The position numbers were made by a program, and so were the translations under genes. 64,000 nt of DNA from Acidobacteriota bacterium (lineage in GTDB: Bacteria > Acidobacteriota > Thermoanaerobaculia > Gp7-AA8), in contig JACPDH010000028.1 in assembly GCA_016184115.1 (NCBI GenBank), forward strand, positions 1-64,000, written 5' to 3'. A model generated the notes under the pieces. That model was not told where the DNA came from and did not search any database. It worked only from the letters and a program-made list of their open reading frames with translations. This document shows positions 57,635 to 64,000 of the stretch, in pieces. How positions within the stretch are numbered: the stretch's first letter is position 1; the number at the start of each line of letters is the position of its first letter.

Positions 57635-57778
57635 TCGAGGCTACCTTCCATCTCAGTGTAGGGTTGAGCGGACCAGCTCATTTGTTACGAAGGAGTGATC
57701 GTTTCCCATCTTCCGCCCTCCACGGGCGGAACACCGGGGAGGCGCTACGCAGTGCACGACGCGCGAGCGGGCATCCGT

Positions 57779-57784
57779 TAGAAT
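57779..57784 (+). promoter_or_regulatory. Candidate -10 box (TAGAAT) of pntA
   Basis: TAGAAT ends 10 bp before the pntA ATG and no Shine-Dalgarno is present, giving a third or fourth possible leaderless gene in the window. Confidence 0.3.
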
Positions 57785-57794
57785 TGCGACCGTC

Positions 57795-58928
57795 ATGGCA
57801 AAACTGTTCGTTCCGAAAGAGCGCTCCGGAGGCGAGCGGCGCGTTGCCGCCACGCCCGAGACGGTGAAGAAGTTCGTCAAGGCGGGACTCGTCGTCGAGG
57901 TCGAAGCGGGAGCCGGCGAGGGATCCTCGATCTCCGATCAACGTTTCGCCGATGCTGGCGCCGCGATTGTTTCCGACGCTTCGGCGTCGTGGTCGAGCGC
58001 CGACATCGTCGCGAAGGTCGCCGTCCCGTCGCCCGACGAAGCGGGGCGCCTGAAGCCGGGCGCAGTGCTCGTCTCGTTCATGGCGCCTCACCGGAATCTC
58101 GATGCGGTGCGGGTGCTCGAGCGACGGGGCGTCACGACGCTCGCGATGGAGCTCGTGCCGCGCACGACGCGAGCGCAGACGATGGATGCGCTTTCCTCGC
58201 AGGCGAACATCGCGGGCTACAAGTCGGTGCTGATCGCCGCCGCACGACTCGGAAAGTATTTCCCTCTCCTGATGACTGCGGCTGGAACCGTACCGCCGGC
58301 GCGAGTCGTGATCATGGGAGCCGGCGTAGCGGGACTCCAGGCGATCGCGACGGCGAAGCGGCTCGGCGCGGTCGTCGAGGTATCCGATGTGCGCGCGGCC
58401 GCCAAGGAGCAGGTCGAGTCGCTCGGTGCGAAGTTCATCGAGCTTCCGATGCAGGAGTCGGGCGAAGGAACCGGCGGTTACGCGAAGGAGATGAGCGAGG
58501 ACTTTCTCCGCAAGCAGCGCGAGATCGTGATGCAGCACCTCGCGAAAGCCGACGTGGTGATCTGCACTGCACTCGTCCCTGGCAAGAAGGCTCCCGTCCT
58601 CATCAACGATGAAGCGCTGAAGGTGATGCGCGCAGGGGCGATCGTCGTCGATCTGGCGATCACGGAGGGAGGGAACTGCACGCAGTCGAAGGCGGACGAG
58701 GACGTGACCTGGAATGGAGTGCACATCCTCGCCCCATCGAATCTCGCGGCGACGATGGCGGAGGACGCGAGCGTCGTCTACTCGCGCAATGTCCACGCCC
58801 TCGTGATGAACTTCGTGAAGGACGGCAACGTCGTACTCGACCTCGGCGACGAGATCAACGCCGGTTCCCTTCTCACGCACGAAGGTAAGGTGACCCACGC
58901 GCCGACGGCGGCGCTGGTTCAGTCCTGA
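57795..58928 (+). CDS. pntA: NAD(P) transhydrogenase alpha subunit, NAD(H)-binding domain I only (orphan)
   Basis: Domain I of proton-translocating transhydrogenase, structurally close to alanine dehydrogenase. Signatures: FVPKERSGGERRVAATPETVKKFVKAGLVV, the RxxTRAQTMDALSSQANIAGY segment (the mobile-loop/Gln region), VIMGAGVAGLQAIATAKRLGAVVEVSDVR (NAD fold) and ITEGGNCTQSKADE. 377 aa equals a split PntAA subunit. The membrane subunits PntAB and PntB that normally follow are absent: heptamer element HR5 begins at the stop codon (the TGA lies in GTCCTGA) and the next gene converges. Confidence 0.9.
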   Translation: MAKLFVPKERSGGERRVAATPETVKKFVKAGLVVEVEAGAGEGSSISDQRFADAGAAIVSDASASWSSADIVAKVAVPSPDEAGRLKPGAVLVSFMAPHRNLDAVRVLERRGVTTLAMELVPRTTRAQTMDALSSQANIAGYKSVLIAAARLGKYFPLLMTAAGTVPPARVVIMGAGVAGLQAIATAKRLGAVVEVSDVRAAAKEQVESLGAKFIELPMQESGEGTGGYAKEMSEDFLRKQREIVMQHLAKADVVICTALVPGKKAPVLINDEALKVMRAGAIVVDLAITEGGNCTQSKADEDVTWNGVHILAPSNLAATMAEDASVVYSRNVHALVMNFVKDGNVVLDLGDEINAGSLLTHEGKVTHAPTAALVQS

Positions 58929-59342
58929 GTCCTGAGTCCTGAGTGCTCAGTCCTGAGTCCTGAGTCCTGAGTGCTCAGTCCTGAGTCCTCAGTCCTTGGT
59001 CTTTAGTCGTGCGTCCTCAGTCCTGAGTTGAGAGCCCCGCGAACTTTCGTACCATCCGCGCTGTCCATGTTTTCGTGTCGGCCGAATCGAAGCGCGACCC
59101 GGCGTAGGCACTCACGAAGGCTTCAATTGGGCGCAAAACTCCTCGCGAGAGCTTAGAGCTTACGACTCGGGACTCGGGACTCGGGACTCGGGACTCGGGA
59201 CTCGGGACTCGGGACTGAGGACTGATCGATGAGGACTTAGCACTTAGGACTCAGGACTGAGGACGAAGGACTAAGGACTGAGGACTAAGGACTAAGGACT
59301 GAGGACTAAGCACTCAGGACTGAGGACTGAGCACTCAGCACT
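58921..59342. repeat. Heptamer inverted-repeat element HR5 with 130-bp core and exact GACTCGG run
   Basis: Left array 58921-59030 (GTCCTGA, GTGCTCA, GTCCTCA units), core 59031-59160, right array 59161-59342. The right array opens with seven exact tandem copies of GACTCGG and continues with GACTGAG/GACTAAG variants. The core is unrelated to that of HR2/HR4. It fills the space between the converging pntA and TauE/SafE genes and provides the pntA stop codon. Confidence 0.83.
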
Positions 59343-59346
59343 CGCC

Positions 59347-60132
59347 TCACACCACCCCCACCACCAGCGCGACGCCTATCAGAACCAGCATCACGCCGAC
59401 GACGAGCTGGAGCGAGTGGAGCGTCACTTTCTTCACGAGCTTCGTTCCCGCGTACGAGCCGATGAATGCGGCCACGGTCGACAGGGCGACGAGCCGCCAC
59501 GCGTCAGAGGGGAGTGTCGCGAATTTCGCGTTCCAGAATGCGGCGCCGTAGACGGTAAGCCGCGCGATGTCGACGATGATGGCGCAAACGACTCCGGTTC
59601 CGATGAACGCCTCCTTCGGCAAGCCCGACTTGATGAGGAACGCGGCGCGCAACGCCCCCTGGTTTCCTGACAAGCCGCCGAAGAATCCCGAGAGCAGGCC
59701 CCCCACCGGGAGGTACTTCGGATCGAACGAGAGCTTCTGAAAGCGCGGAAGCAAGTCGAACAACGCGAAGGCAACGATCACGACGCCGATCACGACTCCC
59801 TCCGTCGTGACGTTGAATGTGCGCTCGCCGGCGCTCCAGCGCGCGAGCGGCGAAACCCCTTCGATTGCCGTCAGCGCAAACGCTCCCGCGAACGATGCCA
59901 CCGCCGCCGGAATCCCGAACTTCGCGACGACCCGGGCGTCGGCGTAGCGCCCGACGAGGCCGAGCTTGAAAATGTTGTTTGCGATGTGGACGACGGCCGT
60001 CGCCGCAACGGCGACCGGAATCGGGAAGAGAACGGCGAATGCCGGCATGAGAATCGTGCCGAGACCGAAGCCGGAGAAGAGAGTGAGCCCTGCGACCAGG
60101 AACGCGACGAGCGGTATCAGGAGGGAGGCCAT
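59347..60132 (-). CDS. TauE/SafE-family sulfite/organosulfonate exporter-like permease
   Basis: Inner-membrane transporter with about eight hydrophobic helices in two related halves (LIPLVAFLVAGLTLFSGFGLGTILMPAFAVLFPIPVAVAATAVVHIANN... and GGLLSGFFGGLSGNQGALRAAFLIKSGL...). The G-x-G-x-x-x-x-P and GGxxGxxGN-type loops are those of the family. 261 aa. Substrate unknown; members export sulfite, sulfoacetate or related anions. Its stop codon is 4 bp from HR5. Confidence 0.88.
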   Translation of the reverse strand: MASLLIPLVAFLVAGLTLFSGFGLGTILMPAFAVLFPIPVAVAATAVVHIANNIFKLGLVGRYADARVVAKFGIPAAVASFAGAFALTAIEGVSPLARWSAGERTFNVTTEGVVIGVVIVAFALFDLLPRFQKLSFDPKYLPVGGLLSGFFGGLSGNQGALRAAFLIKSGLPKEAFIGTGVVCAIIVDIARLTVYGAAFWNAKFATLPSDAWRLVALSTVAAFIGSYAGTKLVKKVTLHSLQLVVGVMLVLIGVALVVGVV

Positions 60133-60300
60133 CGCCCGGCATTATCGCCGACCGGGCTCGAATCCCGGGTCGGATTTTGAATCGTCGCCGCGCGTTCCGA
60201 TGCGCGGCGTGCCGCGAGAGCGGCAAGGGGAAACGCGTCGCGCATCGGCGAGCCCGGCCACCAGGCACCTCGCACAATTTCCTGAAACCCGCGAATAAAA

Positions 60301-60334
60301 TGACCGTAGAGTCAGTTTGGTGACCAGTCGGTCA
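60301..60334. promoter_or_regulatory. Candidate TetR operator before the efflux operon
   Basis: Two overlapping-style dyads, TGAC-6nt-GTCA (60301-60314) and TGACC-AGTC-GGTCA (60321-60334), lie 20-53 bp before the TetR ATG. The sequence GAATAAAATG just upstream may hold the -10 box. The layout fits autorepression. Confidence 0.5.
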
Positions 60335-60353
60335 GAAAGCCCGGTCCAGCAAC

Positions 60354-60968
60354 ATGGCAAGAACAACTCGAAGACACGCCATCGAAGAATTCCGACTCCA
60401 GACGATCCGTGAGGCGGCGACTCGCGTCATCGGCCGAAAAGGGTTTGACGGCTCGACGATGCAGCAGATTGCTGACGAGGCAGGGATTGCGAAGGGGACC
60501 CTCTACCTCTACTTCAAGGACAAGGAAGATCTGCTCGCGAGCGTTGCCGATTCGGAGCTCGACAAGCTGCGGGCTGAGATCGACCGGGCGTTCCTCGAGG
60601 AGACGGGTCTGGAGGAGACGCTCCGGCACATTGTCGCCGCGCAGTTCACGTTTTTCGAAGAGCACAGCGAGATCTTTCGCGTCTATCACGAAGTCGCGGG
60701 CGTCGGGCGCATGAAACACAAGCGCGACTGCCATCCGCGCTTTCAGGCGTTTCTCGATCGCCTTGCCGGCCTTTTCCGCCGCGCGATGGCGAAAGGAGAG
60801 CTGCGTAAGGCGAATCCGGAGGGGCTTGCGATCTTCATGGTCGAAGGGACGTTCGGGATCATCGTGCGGCGCATCGCGGGGGCAAGGAAGGGATCGCTCA
60901 AGGACGAGGTCGAGCTCGTCGTCGGGACCATTCTTCGCGGCATGCAGGCCGGAAGGAGCAGGAGATGA
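60354..60968 (+). CDS. TetR/AcrR-family transcriptional regulator
   Basis: Likely repressor of the efflux operon it heads. Helix-turn-helix in the N-terminal 50 residues: TIREAATRVIGRKGFDGSTMQQIADEAGIAKGTLYLYFKDKEDLLASV, the standard TetR block. The C-terminal ligand domain has FFEEHSEIFRVYHEVAGVG and a TetR_C-type helix GLAIFMVEGTFGIIVRRIAG. 204 aa. Its stop overlaps the TolC start by 4 bp (ATGA). It could alternatively be the fatty-acid-responsive FadR-like regulator for the site upstream of fadB, but its position argues for local control. Confidence 0.92.
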   Translation: MARTTRRHAIEEFRLQTIREAATRVIGRKGFDGSTMQQIADEAGIAKGTLYLYFKDKEDLLASVADSELDKLRAEIDRAFLEETGLEETLRHIVAAQFTFFEEHSEIFRVYHEVAGVGRMKHKRDCHPRFQAFLDRLAGLFRRAMAKGELRKANPEGLAIFMVEGTFGIIVRRIAGARKGSLKDEVELVVGTILRGMQAGRSRR

Positions 60969-62269
60969 GAATCATCGCATTGGCGATGCTGGCGGCGATC
61001 GCCGCCCCCGCATTCGCGCAGACCGAGGGTCCGGCGACACTGACGCTCTCCGAAGCATTCCGGCGCGCGCTCGAGGTGAATCCATCGGTCGGTCGCGCGC
61101 GTGCCGAAGTCGGCGTGGCGCAAGCACAGAAGAACTTTTATCTCTCGGCGATCATGCCGAAGATCGGTGTGAGCGGCCGACTCACGCGAAACAGCGACGA
61201 AGTGATGTTCAGCGGCGGCGAAGGCGAGCCGGAGCGCACGATCCTCGCCGAGAACGACTGGGTGTACCGAGTCACGCTGTCGCAGCCCTTGTTTGCTGGG
61301 AATCGCGAACGTCGCGCGTTCCAGCAGGCGAAGATCGGTATTCAGAATGCCCTCGAGGGGGTCGCGCTGACCGAAGAAGGAATCCTCCTCCGGGTCGCTG
61401 CGGCATATCTGGGAGTCGTCCAGGGGGACGAGCTCATCAATGTCGAGAGGAAGAACGTCGAGATCGCCGGCCGGCGACGGCAGCAGGCGCAGGCGTTCTT
61501 CGACGCCGGCGAGGTGACGAAAGTCGAAACGCTTCGCGCAGAATCGGACGTGAAGGCCGCGGAACGGCGCCTCACACGTGCCGTTCAGCTGCGCGAAGGA
61601 TCGGCGAGCCGGCTCCGTCTCGTGCTCGACAGCGACGAGTCGTTCGTCGTGGCGTCTCCCTCAATCGGCGGCGAGACTCTCCCCGGTGAAGCGGCGTTGA
61701 TCGACCTGGCTCGCGGCCATCGCTCCGATCTCAAGCAGGCATCGAACGACCTGCAGATCGCGAAGCTCGAGGTGAGTAAGCAGCGCGGCTTCGCGCTTCC
61801 GACGCTCACCTTCGATGCAGCACTCATCGAGCAGAAGGTCTCGTTTCCGATCGACTCTTACAGCCAGGCATCGATCAACTTCAGCATTCCGATCTTCCAG
61901 TCGGGTGAAGTCGCGGCGCGTGTTCGCGGCGCGAAGGAGCGCGAAACGCAGGCGATGCTCGCGCTCGACGAAGCGGAGCGTCGCGTCGTCGAAGACATAC
62001 GCCTCGCAATGCTCGACCTCGACTCCACCGAGAAGGCGCTGGCGCTCGCTCGCGAACAACGCGCGGCGGCGGAAGCCGAGTACGAGCAGCTCTTCGAGCT
62101 CTACCGCGCGCAGGAGGCGACGTCGCTCGATCTGCAGTCGTCGGAGAGCTCGCTCGCCGACGCACGACGTGCGGAAGTCGTTGGAGCTCTCGACCGCGAT
62201 CTCGCGCGCCTCGGAGTCTGGTATGCCGCGGGAATGCTCAAGGAATCAGTAGTGACGGAGGTGCGCTAG
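60965..62269 (+). CDS. TolC-family outer-membrane efflux protein
   Basis: Outer-membrane channel of a tripartite pump. Signal peptide MRIIALAMLAAIAAPAFA (cut after AFA). Two OEP repeats: LTLSEAFRRALEVNPSVGRARAEVGVAQAQKNFYLSAIMPKIGVSG and GHRSDLKQASNDLQIAKLEVSKQRGFALPTLTFDAAL, with long coiled coils (AEAEYEQLFELYRAQEATSLDLQSSESSLADARRAEV). 434 aa. Overlaps the regulator upstream and the adaptor downstream (1 bp), so all three are coupled. Confidence 0.92.
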   Translation: MRIIALAMLAAIAAPAFAQTEGPATLTLSEAFRRALEVNPSVGRARAEVGVAQAQKNFYLSAIMPKIGVSGRLTRNSDEVMFSGGEGEPERTILAENDWVYRVTLSQPLFAGNRERRAFQQAKIGIQNALEGVALTEEGILLRVAAAYLGVVQGDELINVERKNVEIAGRRRQQAQAFFDAGEVTKVETLRAESDVKAAERRLTRAVQLREGSASRLRLVLDSDESFVVASPSIGGETLPGEAALIDLARGHRSDLKQASNDLQIAKLEVSKQRGFALPTLTFDAALIEQKVSFPIDSYSQASINFSIPIFQSGEVAARVRGAKERETQAMLALDEAERRVVEDIRLAMLDLDSTEKALALAREQRAAAEAEYEQLFELYRAQEATSLDLQSSESSLADARRAEVVGALDRDLARLGVWYAAGMLKESVVTEVR

Positions 62270-63189
62270 TGCGCGTGAGAACGATCGGATTCATCTTGGT
62301 GCTCACTGCGGCGATCGCCGCGATGGCGTGCAGCCCGAAGGAGCAGCCCTCGGCCGTATCGTCGGCGGAGCTTCCCAACGACGTCGCGAACCTCGAGGCC
62401 GTTGCGACCGCGGCGAGGGAAACTGCCGCAACGGCGACGACACCCGGGAGCGTCGAGTTGAACGACGCGAAACTCGAGGACAAAGTCGCCGTGACCGGCG
62501 AGTTCGAGTCCCCCGAGGTTTCGAACGTCGCTGTTGCGATCACCGGACGCGTAGCGAAGGTCACGGCGGACAAGGGCGATCGCGTTCGCGCGGGTCAACC
62601 GCTGTTGATGCTCGAGACGCAGTACCTCGAGCTCGACGTGCGAAAGGCGAAGGCTGAAGTTGCGCGCGCGAAAGCTGTGCTCGACGACGCAAAGCGCGAG
62701 CTCGACCGCAAGGAGATGCTGCGCGCGAAGGAGTCGGTGCCGCAAGCGACACTCGACAAGACTCGCGCGGCGTACGAGCAGGCGCTGGCGAACCTCGACG
62801 TCGCGAACGCGGCGCTTGGAACTGCCTCGCAAAGACTAACGGATTCGGTGCTGCGCGCGCCGTTCGACGGCGTCGTCATGGAGCGAAAGACCGCGGCCGG
62901 CGAACGTCTCAGCGAGCGCCAGGATGTGGCGTTCGTCCTCGCGCGCACGACGCCGCTGCTTCTCCGTTTCGACGTTCCTGAGCGCTATCTCTCTGCGGTG
63001 AAAGAAGGACAGACGGTCAGAGCGCTGGCTGATCCGTTCCCAGGCGAGTCGTTCGACGGGAAGGTGAGCGTCATCGGCCAGACGATCGATTCGGAAACCC
63101 GCACGTTCTTTGTCGAAGCTCGATTCCCTAACCAGAGCGGCAAGCTCCGTCCGGGGCTGTTTGCCAGGGTGGAGCTGGAGCTGAAGTAA
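62269..63189 (+). CDS. RND efflux periplasmic adaptor (membrane fusion protein), lipoprotein
   Basis: HlyD/AcrA-type adaptor. GTG start overlaps the TolC stop (TAGTG). N-terminal lipoprotein signal with lipobox AAMACSP (Cys near 21). Then lipoyl half-motifs (VAITGRVAKVTADKGDRVRAGQPLLMLE and APFDGVVMERKTAAGERLSERQDVAFVLA) flank a short coiled coil (KAEVARAKAVLDDAKRELDRKEML). The beta-barrel ends LRPGLFARVELELK. 306 aa, somewhat short for the family because it lacks a long C-terminal membrane-proximal domain. The RND pump gene follows after heptamer element HR6. Confidence 0.9.
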   Translation: MRVRTIGFILVLTAAIAAMACSPKEQPSAVSSAELPNDVANLEAVATAARETAATATTPGSVELNDAKLEDKVAVTGEFESPEVSNVAVAITGRVAKVTADKGDRVRAGQPLLMLETQYLELDVRKAKAEVARAKAVLDDAKRELDRKEMLRAKESVPQATLDKTRAAYEQALANLDVANAALGTASQRLTDSVLRAPFDGVVMERKTAAGERLSERQDVAFVLARTTPLLLRFDVPERYLSAVKEGQTVRALADPFPGESFDGKVSVIGQTIDSETRTFFVEARFPNQSGKLRPGLFARVELELK

Positions 63190-63479
63190 GAACGCGAAAC
63201 GCGAAACGCGAAACGCGAAACGCGGAATGCGGAACGCGGAACGCGGAATGCGGAATGCGGAACGCGGAATGCGGAATGCGGAATGCGGAATGCGGAACGC
63301 GGAACGCGGAATGCGGAATGCAACGACGGTTACCGTCGAGAAGACGTCCGGAGGGGTTGGATGGATCGCGGAATGGACGAAATGACGACCCGAGAAATCA
63401 ACCTTGGCGGCGTTCCCCGTCGCGGGCCATGTGCGTGCGTGACCGCAGTTTCGCGTTTCGCGTTCCGCATTTAGCGTTT
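63190..63479. repeat. Heptamer inverted-repeat element HR6 (GCGGAAT/GCGAAAC family) inside the efflux operon
   Basis: Left array 63190-63321: about nineteen 7-bp units (GCGAAAC then GCGGAAT/GCGGAAC). Core 63322-63447, holding a perfect CGACGGT-T-ACCGTCG dyad at 63324-63338. Right array 63448-63479 in inverse orientation (TTTCGCG, TTTCGCG, TTCCGCA). It starts directly after the adaptor TAA and ends about 11 bp before the RND ATG. Same architecture as HR1-HR5, with an unrelated unit sequence. Confidence 0.83.
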
Positions 63480-63490
63480 GGAGATACCCC

Positions 63491-64000
63491 ATGCAAAAAC
63501 TTGCAGAGATCTGCGTGCGCCGTCCCGTATTCGCGTCGGTGATCATCCTGTCGCTCGTCGTCGTCGGGTTGTTCTCGATGCAGCGGCTCGGCGTCGACCG
63601 CTTCCCGAAGGTCGATTTCCCGTGGGTCACGATCACGACCGTGCAGCCCGGCGCTGCGCCGGAGGAGATCGAGACCGAGATCACCGACAAGATCGAGGAG
63701 TCGGTCAACACGATCAGCGGCGTCGACCAGTTGATGTCGATCTCCTCCGAAGGCGTTTCGGTCGTGACGATCCAGTTCGACCTCGAGAAGGATCCCGACG
63801 TCGCGTCGCAGGAAGTGCGCGACCGCGTCAACACGATCCTTCGCGACCTGCCGCGTGACGCCGATCCTCCGGTCATCCAGAAGATCGACCCCGACGCGAT
63901 TCCGGTCATCGCCGTCGCGCTCTCGGGGCCGGCACCGATCCGCGAGATCACCGAGTACGCCGACAAGACGTTCCGCCGCCGGCTCGAATCCGTGCTCGGT
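63491..64000 (+). CDS. RND efflux pump transporter subunit (AcrB/HAE1 family; 3' end outside window)
   Basis: Inner-membrane proton/drug antiporter. The 170 visible residues begin MQKLAEICVRRPVFASVIILSLVVVGLFSMQRLGVDRFPKVDFPWVTITTVQPGAAPEEIETEITDKIEESVNTISGVDQL, the first transmembrane helix and start of the porter domain. The residues after TM1 match RND family signatures (A-P-E-E-I-E, I-S-x-x-G-x-S). GGAGATACCCC precedes the ATG at 63491. Transcription from the TetR promoter must pass HR6 to reach it, or a promoter lies inside HR6. Confidence 0.93.
   Translation, partial: MQKLAEICVRRPVFASVIILSLVVVGLFSMQRLGVDRFPKVDFPWVTITTVQPGAAPEEIETEITDKIEESVNTISGVDQLMSISSEGVSVVTIQFDLEKDPDVASQEVRDRVNTILRDLPRDADPPVIQKIDPDAIPVIAVALSGPAPIREITEYADKTFRRRLESVLG

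Noticed and set aside
60146-60171. tRNA T-arm-like stem (CCGGG-7nt-CCCGG with CTCGAAT loop)
   Set aside because: The sequence upstream is the start of the TauE/SafE gene, with no acceptor, D or anticodon arm, and the loop lacks the usual TTC start. It is a plain hairpin in that gene's 5' leader.
60354-60968. TetR gene as the dedicated FadR for the operator at 20545
   Set aside because: It heads and overlaps the efflux operon and has its own different dyads upstream; there is no sequence evidence that it binds the fadB site.

Overview
The window is high-GC DNA from a bacterium most like an Acidobacteriota member. The VWFA-related secreted protein (55949-57634), the etf/Fe-S membrane oxidoreductase beta-oxidation set, the C-terminally extended acyl-CoA dehydrogenases and the GC-rich codon use all point that way. 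The phylum call is inference. I see no rRNA, tRNA, CRISPR array or phage module.

Layout. 1-4314: two acyl-CoA dehydrogenases around a PEBP-family protein. 4330-10477: an island of a 29-bp REP-like repeat surrounding a RAYT-type transposase (4595-5575), with GNAT, type Vd patatin, hotdog thioesterase and a zinc-finger response regulator between repeat copies. 10588-11073: DinB-family protein. 11205-20449: one minus-strand operon fadB-fadA-acyl-CoA dehydrogenase-EMO-like membrane Fe-S protein-etfB-etfA, a complete route from fatty acyl-CoA to the quinone pool. It is headed by a palindrome matching the Bacillus/Thermus FadR-type operator. 21192-23426: monomeric NADP isocitrate dehydrogenase. 23731-37628: surface polysaccharide locus with two divergent paralogous two-domain glycosyltransferases, a 2OG-Fe(II) oxygenase, pyruvyl transferase, GT2, Wzt/Wzm-like ABC exporter, GT2-GT4 fusion and GT4. 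37849-44765: signalling and housekeeping genes (double-REC protein, DapB-like dehydrogenase, XRE regulator, Pol IV, D-threonine-aldolase-like enzyme, GAF-GGDEF, DUF1684 lipoprotein). 45064-58928: EamA exporter, ApaG, ProC, GH63-like glucosidase plus ROK glucokinase, M20 peptidase, double GNAT, Tag, PilZ, ArfB, VWFA protein and an orphan PntA. 59347-64000: TauE/SafE permease, then TetR-TolC-adaptor-RND efflux operon running off the end.

The most unusual content is between the genes. (1) At least six intergenic elements share one architecture built from unrelated sequences: a tandem array of degenerate 7-bp units, a core, then the same units in inverted orientation. They sit directly against stop codons and in several cases supply the stop codon. 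Two (44768-45060 and 54514-54778) carry the same ~75-bp core in opposite orientation, so they are copies of one mobile or copied element. (2) A 273-bp MITE-like element (46047-46319) has 35-bp terminal inverted repeats and two internal hairpins whose loops are complementary to each other. It abuts a separate 62-bp palindrome. (3) REP/RAYT pairs occur only near their transposase. These three repeat classes between them provide the stop codons of several genes, which suggests recurrent insertion at gene 3' ends.
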